Under the pieces are notes generated by a model. It saw only the letters and a list, made by a program, of their open reading frames with translations. It was not told the origin of the DNA and searched no databases. From Tricholomella constricta (lineage: Eukaryota; Basidiomycota; Agaricomycetes; Agaricales; Lyophyllaceae): a stretch of DNA of 64,000 nucleotides. Position 1 is the first letter of the stretch. Each line of letters opens with the position of its first letter. Both the position numbers and the translations under genes were made by a program. Below, one piece after another: positions 10,363-20,535 of the stretch. The stretch spans positions 1 through 64,000 of the forward strand of contig JAACJP010000012.1 in the NCBI GenBank assembly GCA_013368375.1, given 5' to 3'.

Positions 10363-12660
10363 TCACGCCGCGCCCTCCACCTCGCCGTCCTCCAATCCCG
10401 ACGCTGCTCGCCCTGAAGCCGAGCCGTCCATGGGATCGTCGGGCATGTCGCCATCGCCCCCCGGTGTCTGGTCACTGGGTCCCCCCGCCTCTACGGGTGG
10501 TCCCATACTCGTACTGCCCACCTCAGCCCCGAGACCTGGTATGGGCGCCGTTGCCGCCGCCGTTGCTGATGCCGCGGGAATCGTCGCTGATCCCGACGGT
10601 CCTGCGCCGGACCCCGAAGGTCCTGCTCCGGACGACCCATAGTCCAGGGCCGCCCGTACACCTGCCGTCAGCTGGTGTTCCACCGTTAGTGGTGTTCTCG
10701 TCGTGACCACCGGCCCTCCGGTCGATGGTCCTGCTATTGCGGGCATCGACATTGTCGATGCTCCGCTCGGGCCAGCTACTGGCCCGTTGTTGTAGTGACG
10801 TGGTGGTGGATACCACCACGTCGGCTCTCCCGGCAGCGTCGCCTGCGTCCAGTCATTCTGGGTCGCAGCGTAGGTGGTCATCCGTGTAAACACGGCACTG
10901 GCCTCGGGGTCTTCGGTGTGGGCGCCCCGGTAATCCTGAAGCCACTCCACTCCGAATGGCTGAGCGTCAACGAATCGTTCGACGCTCACTCCTTGCTCAG
11001 CAAAAAATGTGGCAATGTCCTCCATCGTCACATTGTCAAGTGGTTGCAAAAACCGCTCGACCGTCTCTACCTCTGCAACGCTCCTGCCGAGCGATTGCAG
11101 CATGTTGCGGTACAAGTTGATGGTACCCATCAACTCGCATGCCAGTTGGAGGAATCGATGTCGATTCCTCGATGATGAGACGTCAGTCACACGCTTCGGT
11201 GCGCGCGGCATGACAATATTCATTCCCCGGATGTGCGTCAAAGACACTCCTCCGGGTACTACCACCGTTCCCGGATACTGGGGTCGGCCGTTGTTTACTA
11301 TGGTCGCCCGATTTCGGTACAACCATGCTGCCCAGTTCACTGCTGGGTCTCCGTAATTTGGGTTCGGAACCTTCACAGGTTTCGGCCCTTTGCCTACGGC
11401 GTACTTCGCTGTCACGGCAGCCTGTTTTGCCTTCGCCCAAGTAGGGAGTCGCCATTGTGTCATTGCCGACCGCATCACATCCGTGCGGTTGGCGTCTGCA
11501 ATCTGCTGGCAGACTGCAACGAATGTCTTCATTCGTTGCAATGCAAACTCATTGCCGGGGACATTAGCTGCGGCTATCCAAGCCTCCAGCTCTCCCGCTG
11601 ATACGGGCATCCCCGTGCCTCCCGCAGGCATCCCCATCCTCGGAGGCGGCAATCCCATCCGCTCGTTCTCGGCTGCGCGTTGCGCTTTCCGACCGAATCG
11701 GAGCGTGTGGTCGACGGCGCTCAGGTGAGCCCCGCCGGGGAGTCGAACATGGTCTACCGACCCCAACGGGGTCTGATAGTTAACCGGTGCCGCCCTACGA
11801 ATGGCCGGCATCGTTGTCTGCGCCCCAACAGGCGCTGACACTCCATATGCTTCGACGGGGGTCGGATACGTCCCCACGTCCAGGTCCATATAGTCGCCTT
11901 GGCTGGCGTCTGTATCGTCGTCCTCCGCCGGCATCCGTGCCGGCAGCTGACTCGCTGGAGACAGTCTCGACGATGTCGGTCCTGCCTCATACGACGCGGT
12001 AGTTCCACCGTCGTCGTTGCGGGAGCGCTTTCGCTTCCCGCCCTCCTCTTCCTTGTCGCGGGCCTCCAGCTGCCCGCGCACATCTTTTAACTCGTCCACG
12101 CGATCATTGTACTGATCACGCAGCTCATCGTAATCGCCGCACAAGCGCCGATAGTCGATGTCGAGGGATCGCAACCTGTTCCGCAGGTCGTCCCTCTCAA
12201 GCTTAAGAGCCGCTAAGTCAGCGCCCTTAAGATATTCCTTCTGCTTGCGGTGGGCCTTATGCAGACCCTCCGCCTCCGAAATCGAGTCCATCAGCATATG
12301 CGCCGCGTACCCTGTACACGTCGCACACCCTCTCGGGTGGCTGACCAGGTTGACCTGCTCGTTGTAGGTCCACCTCAGCTCGCTGGCGCTCGCTGCTTGC
12401 TCCCTAGACCGTGAACGTTCTCGTTCACGGCCACTGCCACTTTCACGTTGCGGTGACAGGTATCTGCCGCCGCTGTCCCGGTCTCGAGACCGCGGACGCC
12501 CTCTTGCCTGGGATCGCGATCGATGCCGATCGCGTTCCCCCTCCCTCCTTGTTTCCCTGGGGCGGAATTCTCTTCCACCCCGCGCGCTCTCATTGCTTTC
12601 TGGACCACCCATTGGGTGATCCGGCCTATCTGGTCGGTCGTCGTGCGGTGGTCGCTCCAT
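10363..12660 (-). CDS. ORF3 of the gypsy element (765 aa, env position, unknown function)
   Basis: The ORF begins at ATG 12660, 61 bp after the integrase stop, and ends about 190 bp before the LTR, the place an env gene would occupy. It has no evident signal peptide or membrane helix. The N-terminal 90 residues are Arg/Ser/Glu-rich (RERERSRSRE), followed by a CxxC segment (GCATCTGYA). A coiled coil lies at about residues 125-205 and a basic KRKRSR motif after it. A structured core (EAWIAAANVPGNEFAL..., APKRVTDV..., FGVEWLQDY) leads to a Pro/Thr/Ser/Gly-rich C-terminus. A protein of like layout and position lies at 37550-39679. The DNA is dense in hairpins, for example 10-bp stems at 11149-11170 and 11516-11539. 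A nucleic-acid-binding or capsid-accessory role is only a guess. Confidence 0.75.
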   Translation of the reverse strand: MERPPHDDRPDRPDHPMGGPESNESARGGREFRPRETRREGERDRHRSRSQARGRPRSRDRDSGGRYLSPQRESGSGRERERSRSREQAASASELRWTYNEQVNLVSHPRGCATCTGYAAHMLMDSISEAEGLHKAHRKQKEYLKGADLAALKLERDDLRNRLRSLDIDYRRLCGDYDELRDQYNDRVDELKDVRGQLEARDKEEEGGKRKRSRNDDGGTTASYEAGPTSSRLSPASQLPARMPAEDDDTDASQGDYMDLDVGTYPTPVEAYGVSAPVGAQTTMPAIRRAAPVNYQTPLGSVDHVRLPGGAHLSAVDHTLRFGRKAQRAAENERMGLPPPRMGMPAGGTGMPVSAGELEAWIAAANVPGNEFALQRMKTFVAVCQQIADANRTDVMRSAMTQWRLPTWAKAKQAAVTAKYAVGKGPKPVKVPNPNYGDPAVNWAAWLYRNRATIVNNGRPQYPGTVVVPGGVSLTHIRGMNIVMPRAPKRVTDVSSSRNRHRFLQLACELMGTINLYRNMLQSLGRSVAEVETVERFLQPLDNVTMEDIATFFAEQGVSVERFVDAQPFGVEWLQDYRGAHTEDPEASAVFTRMTTYAATQNDWTQATLPGEPTWWYPPPRHYNNGPVAGPSGASTMSMPAIAGPSTGGPVVTTRTPLTVEHQLTAGVRAALDYGSSGAGPSGSGAGPSGSATIPAASATAAATAPIPGLGAEVGSTSMGPPVEAGGPSDQTPGGDGDMPDDPMDGSASGRAASGLEDGEVEGAA

Positions 12661-12721
12661 CGTGGTGATGGTGCTGAAGAAAATTCAACACGTCACACTT
12701 TCGTGTTTGTGACTTCTCGGC

Positions 12722-14003
12722 TTATGCCGGTTTTTTCTTCCCGTCCCGTGATCTCCTCGATCCCGTGACGGCGCCCCCGCGTCCTGTCTGCTTTTGTGCT
12801 GCGCTCCGCGCTCCCGTTCGGGCGCGCGCCGTTATTGTAGCCCTGCAGGGAAGGACTTTCCAGTCCTTGACCCCAATAAGCTCGAGGTAGCTGTCCAGTG
12901 CCTCGAGTTCCTCGCATGTGCTGAGCGGCTCCCATGTAGAGTCGCCCATCGTCCATTTAACGAGGAAGGACACCTCCTTCCCGTTCCACTGATGTCCGAC
13001 TATTTCGTCGACATAGTATTCCGCCTCCTCCGGGGCCCCGAAGTCGTAAGCCTCCGGTGTCGCTCTGTTTGGAAACAGTGCATCGTCGTTCGCTTGATGC
13101 GGACGCAATCTTGATATATGAAACCGCGGATGTATCCGTCGTTTCTTCAGTGCTTCCGGCAATTCCAATACATAGTTGGATGTCTCCGGAAATGCCTCGA
13201 GGACCCGATACGGGCCCACATATTTAGGCAACAACTTACCTGCCCTTCCCGAAGGCAAAGATAAGTTGTCCGTTGATAAGTAGACGAGGTCGTCTTTACT
13301 TATCGTTGGGTCAGCGCGTCGACGCGTATTCGCGTGGTGCCTCTGAAACGTACGCGCCGCGATAATCGCGTCATGTGCTGCTGCCATATTCCGCAGCGCA
13401 TTGGCTGCGAATTCCTGTACTCCCGGTGGCGCCTTCGTCCCCGAGTCTATTTTTGTCATAACCGTCGGTATAAACCCATGGTTTGCTTCGAACGGTGCGA
13501 GCCCCGTCGCTGCACTAATGCTCGAGTTTATCGCGAACTCGACCATCGGTAGCGCCACCACCCAGTCCTTCTGGTCCGGGCGAATACATGCTCGGATGAT
13601 CTGTGCGATCGACCGATTTGCTCTCTCCGTCGCTCCATCCGTCTGCGGATGGAATGCTGTCGACATTAACAATGTCCCCATTAGTCGATGTAGTTCCTTC
13701 CACCACTTCGACGTAAACTTGGGGTCTCGATCGCACACGATCGAGCTGGGGAGACCGTGCAAACGCACCACTTCCCTCATATATATCCACGACAACTGTG
13801 ATGCTGTCGTTCTCGTGTTCAATGGTACCAGATGTACCTGGGACGTCATCCTGCATACCACTACCCATAAATAGTTGTATCCGTCTACTTCCGGGAATGG
13901 TCCCACGAAGTCCATCCCAATCGACTCCCATGGTGTCGTTGGTATCGGTAGTGAGTGTACCAGCCCCGCGGGCATTCGGTACTCTCCCTTCGTCGTCATG
14001 CAC
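12722..14003 (-). CDS. Integrase core and chromodomain (3' part of gypsy pol)
   Basis: This continues pol after the nested element. With that element and one tgcac copy removed, the frame joins the HHCC exon without a break (QTC then MTTKGEYR). The DDE core is visible as GMDFVGPF (~13910), CDRDPKFTS (~13725) and HPQTDGATERANRS (~13625). A GPY/F-like region (KYVGPYRVLEAF) follows. The C-terminal chromodomain (EYYVDEIVGHQW...FLVKWTMGDSTWEPL, ~13020-12900) places the element among chromoviruses, whose chromodomains steer insertion toward marked chromatin. The protein ends in a basic tail. Confidence 0.9.
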
Positions 14004-14198
14004 TGTAAGGACGCAGGTCCATACTGGTCACCTGTGTTGGCGTTGTTTGGCAACGCCTTCGGCGTTGCCTATATTTATTGTTTATATCTATTATTAAAAG
14101 TAGATCTTCGCAACTTCATGTACAACTAGCAGAAAAATGACATCTGGTCAAGCTCGGTTGTAGTGTGAATCGCGAGGTCGTCCTGTAGCACCGCTACA
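14004..14198 (+). repeat. 5' LTR of the nested element
   Basis: This 195-bp copy contains a 9-bp hairpin GGCAACGCC-TTC-GGCGTTGCC and a terminal TGTAGC-ACC-GCTACA hairpin. It reads identical to 17709-17903. Confidence 0.93.
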
Positions 14199-14319
14199 TT
14201 TTTTTGAGCTATCCAGCTCTACTGCTATACACAGCTATATCCCGCTATATCCCGCTATATCTGCTTCTTTTCTCAATCTGGCCAATCAAACCCCTTTTGG
14301 CTACCATCAACATCTCGAC

Positions 14320-17052
14320 ATGACACCGAGAACCACCCAGGACCATGCGACACGCGTATGGACACACGAGGCCGCGGACACGCGGCCACGTCACTCGTCG
14401 GAACCGCAGCTTGCGGCTCCGAGAGACTTTTCGATGCTCGAAGCATCAAAATTGATGCCACGTCACACGGCAGAACCGCCGGCGGCGGCTCCCTCGAGCA
14501 AACTCGAGCCGTTTCTTTGGAACGGCACAGGCGAATCTTCGTCGCCTGTGCACGAAGATTGGATCGAGCTCGCCCTTTTACGGCGTGAGCTCCAGCTATT
14601 TTGGTCGGCTTCTAAGATAACCGATGAAAATCAACGACGTAGGCTCGAAGCGTGCGCCGAACACGTTGTATCAAGGTACTATGGACCAGTATACATGGAT
14701 GTAGGACATACCGAGTACCTACGACAATATATGGACGTGCTACGCGTATTCTATCAAGAATGGTGCGGTCAAAAAACTGCACCGACTGTGAACACTGCAC
14801 CTTCGATTTGGGAGGTGAAACTCGAAGCATTCTGGGCGACAACTGATGTCCAGAGCGAGTACCGGCGTCGGAGGTTGCTCGAGACCACCGACAAAATGTA
14901 CAGGAAGTACGGGGCAGCGTACCTGCACCGTATAGTAGTCGGTGAATCGTACGCTGATAAGACGATAACGACACTTAGTGAGGTCGTTAAAAACTATAGG
15001 AAGCGGCGTCCGAAAGACGCAAAACGAGGAGCATCGCAATCGTGCGATGCAAGTATGATGGTGCCGCAGGCGCCATCGCCAATGAAGTCGACGAGACCAT
15101 CAACTAATGGTCTTAAAAACGAACGCTCGGACGGCTTGAGTGCCGCCCCCTTCCGTTCCATCGTGAAGCGTTCCGAAAGACGCGAGGGTAATGGCCTCGC
15201 ATCGGTGAACGTCACATATAGTGGCGGACACGACGACCGCAACTGGCGAGTACCGTCGCCCACGCAAGAGCAAAGTATGCGACGGAGGTCACAGACCAGG
15301 CAGGAGGCCCTCCAGTTGGGCAACGTAGAGGGTATCGCAGAGCATCGGAGAATGCTCAAGGAGACACGAACCGAGGAGAACGCCGTATCCGAACGACGTT
15401 CTGGTGGAGGGGAGAGGTATCAGAATACCAGCCGCCACTCCACAGACGAGACGATGAAGGAAACGTCGCAGAGCGACGTGTTACGAACGAGGTTGCCCAG
15501 TAAAGGCGCAACAACCGCTGGCGAGAGAAGCGCCAGCGACACGATGTCGGAGGGGTCGAAGGTACGACCTCCGACCGTTGAGACGCGTCGGGAGGGCGCA
15601 AGGAACGAGTACCGATGCAGTATGGTTCAGATAGACCATACTATAGTCGATGGCGCGCGGCAAGGTCGTGCGCATCGAATCGAATCACACCGAGAAGGTG
15701 TACCGGAGGACAGCAAGCGTCCTCCCACCAAGCCTAGGGATAGGCTTGTATCAGCGCGTTCAGTAGCACGCGCTTATTCATCATCTAGGTATGATACACC
15801 TAGATCCTATAGTGGCGCTATGGCCGCCACATCGGTGTCGGAGAGCGCCAGCATGCGCCCTCAACCGGAACGACCACGGAGGCACCCAAGAAGAGGTGCC
15901 GTCATCGATGGAGGAGAAGCGACCGCGAACGCATCCCAGATTACGGGGAGGCACACGAACGGACCAAGGAGCTCACTTGGTCTGCAAAACGCTGGGCAGA
16001 GCCCAGCAGTAAATGCGAGCACAGCACGTCTAGTTAAAGACGTACGAGACAAGCATCCGGCACTACCGGAGGTGCGGACAAACGTCCGCAAGGGAGGAGA
16101 TGAGGGTGGTGAACGCCCATCGAAGAAGAGTGAACGCCACGGGACGACGACCGCAAAAGTGTCGACGCCAGCATACCCGGAGGCGGACTTCCACATTGCG
16201 TGGTGGATAGCACGACGCATAGACGACGGAAGCGACTGGAACGAGACGTTCCGGGAGCTAATGCACGATCGGCCGGAAGACGATGTGCGCCGGGTCTGGA
16301 GGTGGGTGAGGTACCACCTCCGGCATCACAGAGAGGAACTCTGTGCGGACACGGGGTTAATGGGCGTCAAGCCTGTTGCGGAGATGGCGTCAAGCGCTGT
16401 ATCCGATGGAGGATCTGGTGACCGACCCAGTGAAACGGGAAGGTCAAGATCGAGTTCGCAAAGTGGACAGGAGCGAACACGCACCCCCGACCATGTCCTA
16501 GACTGGGTAGAGGGTAATTCGAGAACCTACTCGCGCAGTATGAGCGCGATTAGGGGCAATTACAACATGGTGGTATCGACACCAGCGGCAGCTCGGAATG
16601 AACTGTCCACCGAGCGATTGGCGTGTATGCGCCAAATTGTTCATCGCACATATGGCGATGAACCGGAAGGGGAAGACGACGAGAACGGTGAGCGGTCCGA
16701 AGGTCATTCGGAACGCTCAGAAGCATGGCATGTCCAAATATATGAATGTGAGGACGCATGCCATGAGTACCAGTACTTCGATGAAGACGGGAAGGAAATT
16801 CACGTCTACGAAGTGGAGAGCGATGGGGAAACCAGCGCTCTTGAGGCGGAATATGATAGTTACCGTGAATGTGGCAGCTATCAAGAGGAGGAGGAGAGTG
16901 GCGCTGAGCATAGCGGCTCGGAAGACGCTCGTTTTAACGACGAGCAGGAGAATGGCGCTGCACATAGCGGCCCAGAAGACGCTCGTTCGAACGACGAGCA
17001 AAGCGACGAAGGCGCTCGTTATGATGATAATGAGTGTACCGACTCCGATTGA
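14320..17052 (+). CDS. 910-aa Gag-like protein with a duplicated helical module
   Basis: The ORF starts at ATG 14320. Residues about 81-150 and 161-231 are two diverged copies of one module (LRRELQLFW...RRRLE... and VKLEAFWATTD...RRRRLLE...). The same module appears in the gag remnant at 53870-54060 (QFWDTTDVLSKHRRR). The middle is Arg/Ser/Glu-rich and disordered-looking. A compact Trp-rich segment (ADFHIAWWIARRIDDG...VRRVWRWVRYHLRHH) sits at about residues 620-680. The C-terminus is acidic with tandem repeats of the type SGSEDARFNDEQ. No zinc knuckle, protease or polymerase motif is present. The open frame and identical LTRs suggest it is young. Hairpins tile the coding DNA. A Gag role is inferred from position and the shared module. 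Confidence 0.75.
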   Translation: MTPRTTQDHATRVWTHEAADTRPRHSSEPQLAAPRDFSMLEASKLMPRHTAEPPAAAPSSKLEPFLWNGTGESSSPVHEDWIELALLRRELQLFWSASKITDENQRRRLEACAEHVVSRYYGPVYMDVGHTEYLRQYMDVLRVFYQEWCGQKTAPTVNTAPSIWEVKLEAFWATTDVQSEYRRRRLLETTDKMYRKYGAAYLHRIVVGESYADKTITTLSEVVKNYRKRRPKDAKRGASQSCDASMMVPQAPSPMKSTRPSTNGLKNERSDGLSAAPFRSIVKRSERREGNGLASVNVTYSGGHDDRNWRVPSPTQEQSMRRRSQTRQEALQLGNVEGIAEHRRMLKETRTEENAVSERRSGGGERYQNTSRHSTDETMKETSQSDVLRTRLPSKGATTAGERSASDTMSEGSKVRPPTVETRREGARNEYRCSMVQIDHTIVDGARQGRAHRIESHREGVPEDSKRPPTKPRDRLVSARSVARAYSSSRYDTPRSYSGAMAATSVSESASMRPQPERPRRHPRRGAVIDGGEATANASQITGRHTNGPRSSLGLQNAGQSPAVNASTARLVKDVRDKHPALPEVRTNVRKGGDEGGERPSKKSERHGTTTAKVSTPAYPEADFHIAWWIARRIDDGSDWNETFRELMHDRPEDDVRRVWRWVRYHLRHHREELCADTGLMGVKPVAEMASSAVSDGGSGDRPSETGRSRSSSQSGQERTRTPDHVLDWVEGNSRTYSRSMSAIRGNYNMVVSTPAAARNELSTERLACMRQIVHRTYGDEPEGEDDENGERSEGHSERSEAWHVQIYECEDACHEYQYFDEDGKEIHVYEVESDGETSALEAEYDSYRECGSYQEEEESGAEHSGSEDARFNDEQENGAAHSGPEDARSNDEQSDEGARYDDNECTDSD

Positions 17053-17708
17053 GCGGGTTGGGCTCGTTGTGCCCAACAGTTCCTATCCAGGTCTTTGAGA
17101 TGCGATATTAGACGCATCAGTCCGGCAGCCGTATTGGTTAGGTGTCGACGTTTATAACGTCGAGGTGGCAGCCTACGCGATTTTAACCACAGTCGCAGCG
17201 ATAACCATCGCTGAAACCCTTGTGGCGTATATGTCGGCGCGATAAATAGCGCCTCAGTCTTCTGCGGTAGTTCAACCAGCCCTGGTCCGGCAGGCGTAAT
17301 AGCTGTCGACGAGGAGTCGAAGACGGAGCCAAAAAATCGATGAAGCCATAAATCACCGGCTAACGACTCGATTGGCGACTATCAAACCAACTCAGGTGCG
17401 AAAGTCATCGTTGGGCATTATGCGCCCAACCCTAGCCAGTATGCCCACGGAACACGGACGCCAATTTCTCAGAGACTGGAGGAACAAGTCGCGGCCGACA
17501 GAATCGACACTAAGTTAGGGCCATGACCTAACATTATCATTATTCCATATTGTCGGGGTACCAATACCCAGACGCGACAACTGTGGCGCATTAAATATGC
17601 GCAATACATTCGACTATTGTTGCGCGTACTATACGCGCAATATATACGACATATCCTCGACATCCGCCCGGGTGTAAAGATTGCTGAATGCAATCTTAAA
17701 GGGGGGTA
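17053..17708 (+). other. Hairpin-rich 3' untranslated region and polypurine tract
   Basis: There is no ORF. Successive perfect stems include GTTGGGC/GCCCAAC (17057-17077), TCGACGTT/AACGTCGA (17145-17163), CAGCGAT/ATCGCTG (17196-17213), TTGCGCGTA/TACGCGCAA (17620-17640) and AAGATTGC/GCAATCTT (17677-17697). The last is followed directly by AAAGGGGGGTA and the LTR. Confidence 0.85.
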
Positions 17709-17903
17709 TGTAAGGACGCAGGTCCATACTGGTCACCTGTGTTGGCGTTGTTTGGCAACGCCTTCGGCGTTGCCTATATTTATTGTTTATATCTATTATT
17801 AAAAGTAGATCTTCGCAACTTCATGTACAACTAGCAGAAAAATGACATCTGGTCAAGCTCGGTTGTAGTGTGAATCGCGAGGTCGTCCTGTAGCACCGCT
17901 ACA
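17709..17903 (+). repeat. 3' LTR of the nested element
   Basis: This is the direct-repeat partner of 14004-14198. It is followed by tgcac. Confidence 0.93.
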
Positions 17904-20529
17904 TGCACGTTTGGCATGACGCACAAAAAATCTCGACTTCCTTCTGAAGTCGCGGCCACCAGTACCACCGTCTCACGTAGTCGGCGGTGCGTTGCGGACC
18001 GAAATGTCCAACCACTCTATGTGCCCGGTCAATAACTTGCCCGTGCAGCGACTGTTCTCCGTTTTTCGCGGATGGGATGCATAGCACCTCCTCTCCGCCC
18101 CTGTTTTTCCCCCACACCAGTCCCTCGGCTACTCGAAAGGACGGATGCTGTGCTGGTGCACCTACTATCTTCTTGAACAGCGGGTCGCTCTCGTAACCCG
18201 CTATCACCGCGGCCAGGAATGTTTCATTCCCTGCCCCGTTCTCGACCTGTACCCGCAGATGCGTCCCGCGGTCCCTCGATTTAAAGACGGTGGGGTCATC
18301 TTCCCCGCCTTCCTTGGGTAACGTCGTCTCACCCGTCTCTGCGGCCGCTGCTAGCGCTGCCGCCCTCACATCTCTTTCTTGTACCATGTCCCGGAGCACT
18401 GCTATGCTGCTGTGCTCCTGCTTGATCTCCTTCATCTGGATCTGCCGCTCGACGACTTGATCCACTACCTCCCGCACTCTATCCCAAGGCAGATCATCAT
18501 GCCTGGGATCCAGCCGGACGTCAGCGTTGACGTAGTCGTTCATTGTGAACTTATCATCCCAGACATCACTTTCGTGGTATCTGGACAGAGCGTCTGCCAC
18601 CTTATTCAATGAGCCTTTGACATATCTAATGTCAAAGTCGAACCGAGATAGATATTCCATCCATCTCGTCTGGCGACTAGATAGTCGCCTCTGCGTCTGG
18701 AAAAATTCCAACGCTTTATGATCGGTTACCACATGTATTCGGTACCCGATCAGCTTGTCCTCCCATTTGAGGAGAGCCTCCAGTATTGCTATCGTTTCTT
18801 GTTCGAAGACACGATAATGCCGTTGCGCATCAGTGAATTTGCGGGACATGAATCCTGCCAGCCGACATGTCTGCCATGTCGGTCCCTGTCCATACATCGC
18901 TCCGACTCCGGACACCGACGCGTCGCAGATAACCCATATCGGTTCATCTTTGTTGTGGTCCAGCGGTACCAGTACCGGTGTCCTACAGCACGCGTCCTTT
19001 ATTGCCTGAAAACACGACTCGTGTAATGGCCGCCAGGCGAACGCCTGTCCGTTCTGCGTCATCGCTGACAGCGGCGTCGTGTATGCCGATATATCTGGTA
19101 AAAAGTGTGCCAGATATTGTACAAGGCCCAGGAACCTCTGGATATCTCCATAGTTCCTCGGCCTGCGCCATTCTCGAATGCGCGCCATCTTGTCCGCCGT
19201 TGCGTGTAATCCCCTGTCGTCGATTACATGCCCCAAGCAGTCTACTCTATCCGAGTAGAGCTCACACTTCTCCTCTTTTAGGTAGAACTTATTCTCCCTA
19301 ATTTTATTGAATATAAGCTTGAGATGCTTCTCATGCTCCTCTACCAATGAACTAAATACAAATAGATCATCCAAATATACATGTAAAAATATACCGATAA
19401 GGTCTCGGAATATCATTGTCATCACCCGCTGGAACGTCGCGGGTGCGTTGCAGTCGCCAATTTGCATAGTGTGGCTCACAAACGTGCCAAACACTGTCGC
19501 GAATGCACTCTTATGCACGTCTGGTGGATGAACGCGTACTTGTTCGTACGCATCCGAAAAGTCGATTTTTGATCGAATCTTCGCCCTCGCCACGTCCAGT
19601 CTAATCTGGTCCTGGTCCGGGAATGGCGTCACGTCCTTGATCGTGTTCGCATTTCTTTTCCGACCGTCGACTGCTGTTCGCAGTCGGCCGTCCTTCTTCG
19701 GAATACACAGCATCGGCGCCGCCTGCGACGTCTGCACTGATTCCCACCAGCCGGCACGCGTATACCGTGCTATTTTCTCCATAAGTTGCGTCCGGAGTGA
19801 ATCCGGACACCGCGGCAAGTGGTAATGATACAACTTGTCGTCATCGATTAAATTGATGTGATGATTCACACCTCGTACTGGCGGCAGTTCCTCCGGTACC
19901 CCATGCAGTATGTCCTTACAGGACTCCATCCAGGCTACGCGCAGCCTCGGTATGTCTTCTTCCGTGAGGGTGCCCATCCCGGCCACTCTCTCCTGATGTA
20001 GGTCCGTCACCGCTCTCAGCGCTTCACTTAGCTGCGGGTTTGTAAACGGGTCCTCGTCTTCCGGTATAACCGGAAATGTGGCGCGTATCGCCTCTCGCTG
20101 TACCCGGTCGGGGTACCGCGATCGCGTGAATTCCTGCACGATCTCCTCGATTTCCCGCAGGTCCTTCAGAGTGTGATACTTTGATCTGCCACTCTTGAGA
20201 ATGTCGGGTGCTTCATCCACCATTCTCTCGATGTCCTCCGTTGTCAAGAGGTCATCGTCTTCCATTATCACTGGGAACGACCGTGGCAGGCCCATTCCCG
20301 CTGTTGACGCTTCTATGTCGACCTCTTCCTCGATCACCACCTGCTGACGTCGTTTAGCCGTCTGCGGCTCTCCCGGTTCCCTAACCCGGTGCGCTGTCCC
20401 CGATTCTCGGCCGTTATTCGCCGAATAATCACTCTCCAATATCATCAGGGGCTCGCTCAATGCCAGTCCCTGTTGCGGTGGTCGTTCATCAGCATCTTCG
20501 ACCACTCGCACTCGTCCTTCCCGCGGTAG
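17904..20529 (-). CDS. Gypsy pol: RT, RNase H, integrase zinc domain (5' part)
   Basis: Pol is in the same frame as gag-protease and is separated from it by a single UGA (20530-20532). There is no in-frame ATG for about 29 codons after the stop. RT motifs are PMLCIPKKDGRLRTAVDGR, KSKIDFSDAYEQV-type sequence, the catalytic YLDDLF (~19375) and CLGHVIDDRG. RNase H is visible as VICDASVSGVGAMYG, EQETIAILEALL and VVTDHKALEFF, ending in NKVADALSR. The integrase HHCC zinc domain (HRVVGHFG...FCASCQTC) ends at the nested insertion, and the rest lies at 12722-14003. The RT/RNase H domains copy the element RNA and the integrase inserts the DNA. Confidence 0.93.
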
Positions 20530-20535
20530 TCATTC
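20524..20535 (-). promoter_or_regulatory. UGA-CUA gag/pol readthrough candidate
   Basis: The gag-protease frame ends SHE-UGA and pol continues in the same frame with CUA-CCG. UGA followed by CUA is the best-known leaky stop context in eukaryotes and their RNA viruses. Translation through it would give a Gag-Pol fusion. Confidence 0.6.

Larger units (their letters stand above)
14004..17903 (+). mobile_element. Nested gag-only (TR-GAG-like) LTR element
   Basis: 195-bp LTRs at 14004-14198 and 17709-17903 read as identical, with a tgcac target duplication at 13999-14003 and 17904-17908. The element holds one 910-aa ORF and no protease, RT or integrase, so it must use enzymes supplied in trans. 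A polypurine tract (AAAGGGGGGTA) precedes the 3' LTR and is the same as that of the 40-kb element, which with the shared gag module points to that family as its autonomous partner. It lies in plus orientation, opposite to its gypsy host. Confidence 0.9.

Noticed and set aside
10363..12660. ORF3 as a true envelope gene
   Set aside because: The position fits, but there is no signal peptide, fusion-peptide-like or membrane-anchor segment, and the protein is charged and low-complexity.
20512..20532. Programmed -1 or +1 frameshift between gag and pol
   Set aside because: Both frames have the same phase, so no shift is needed; only a stop separates them.
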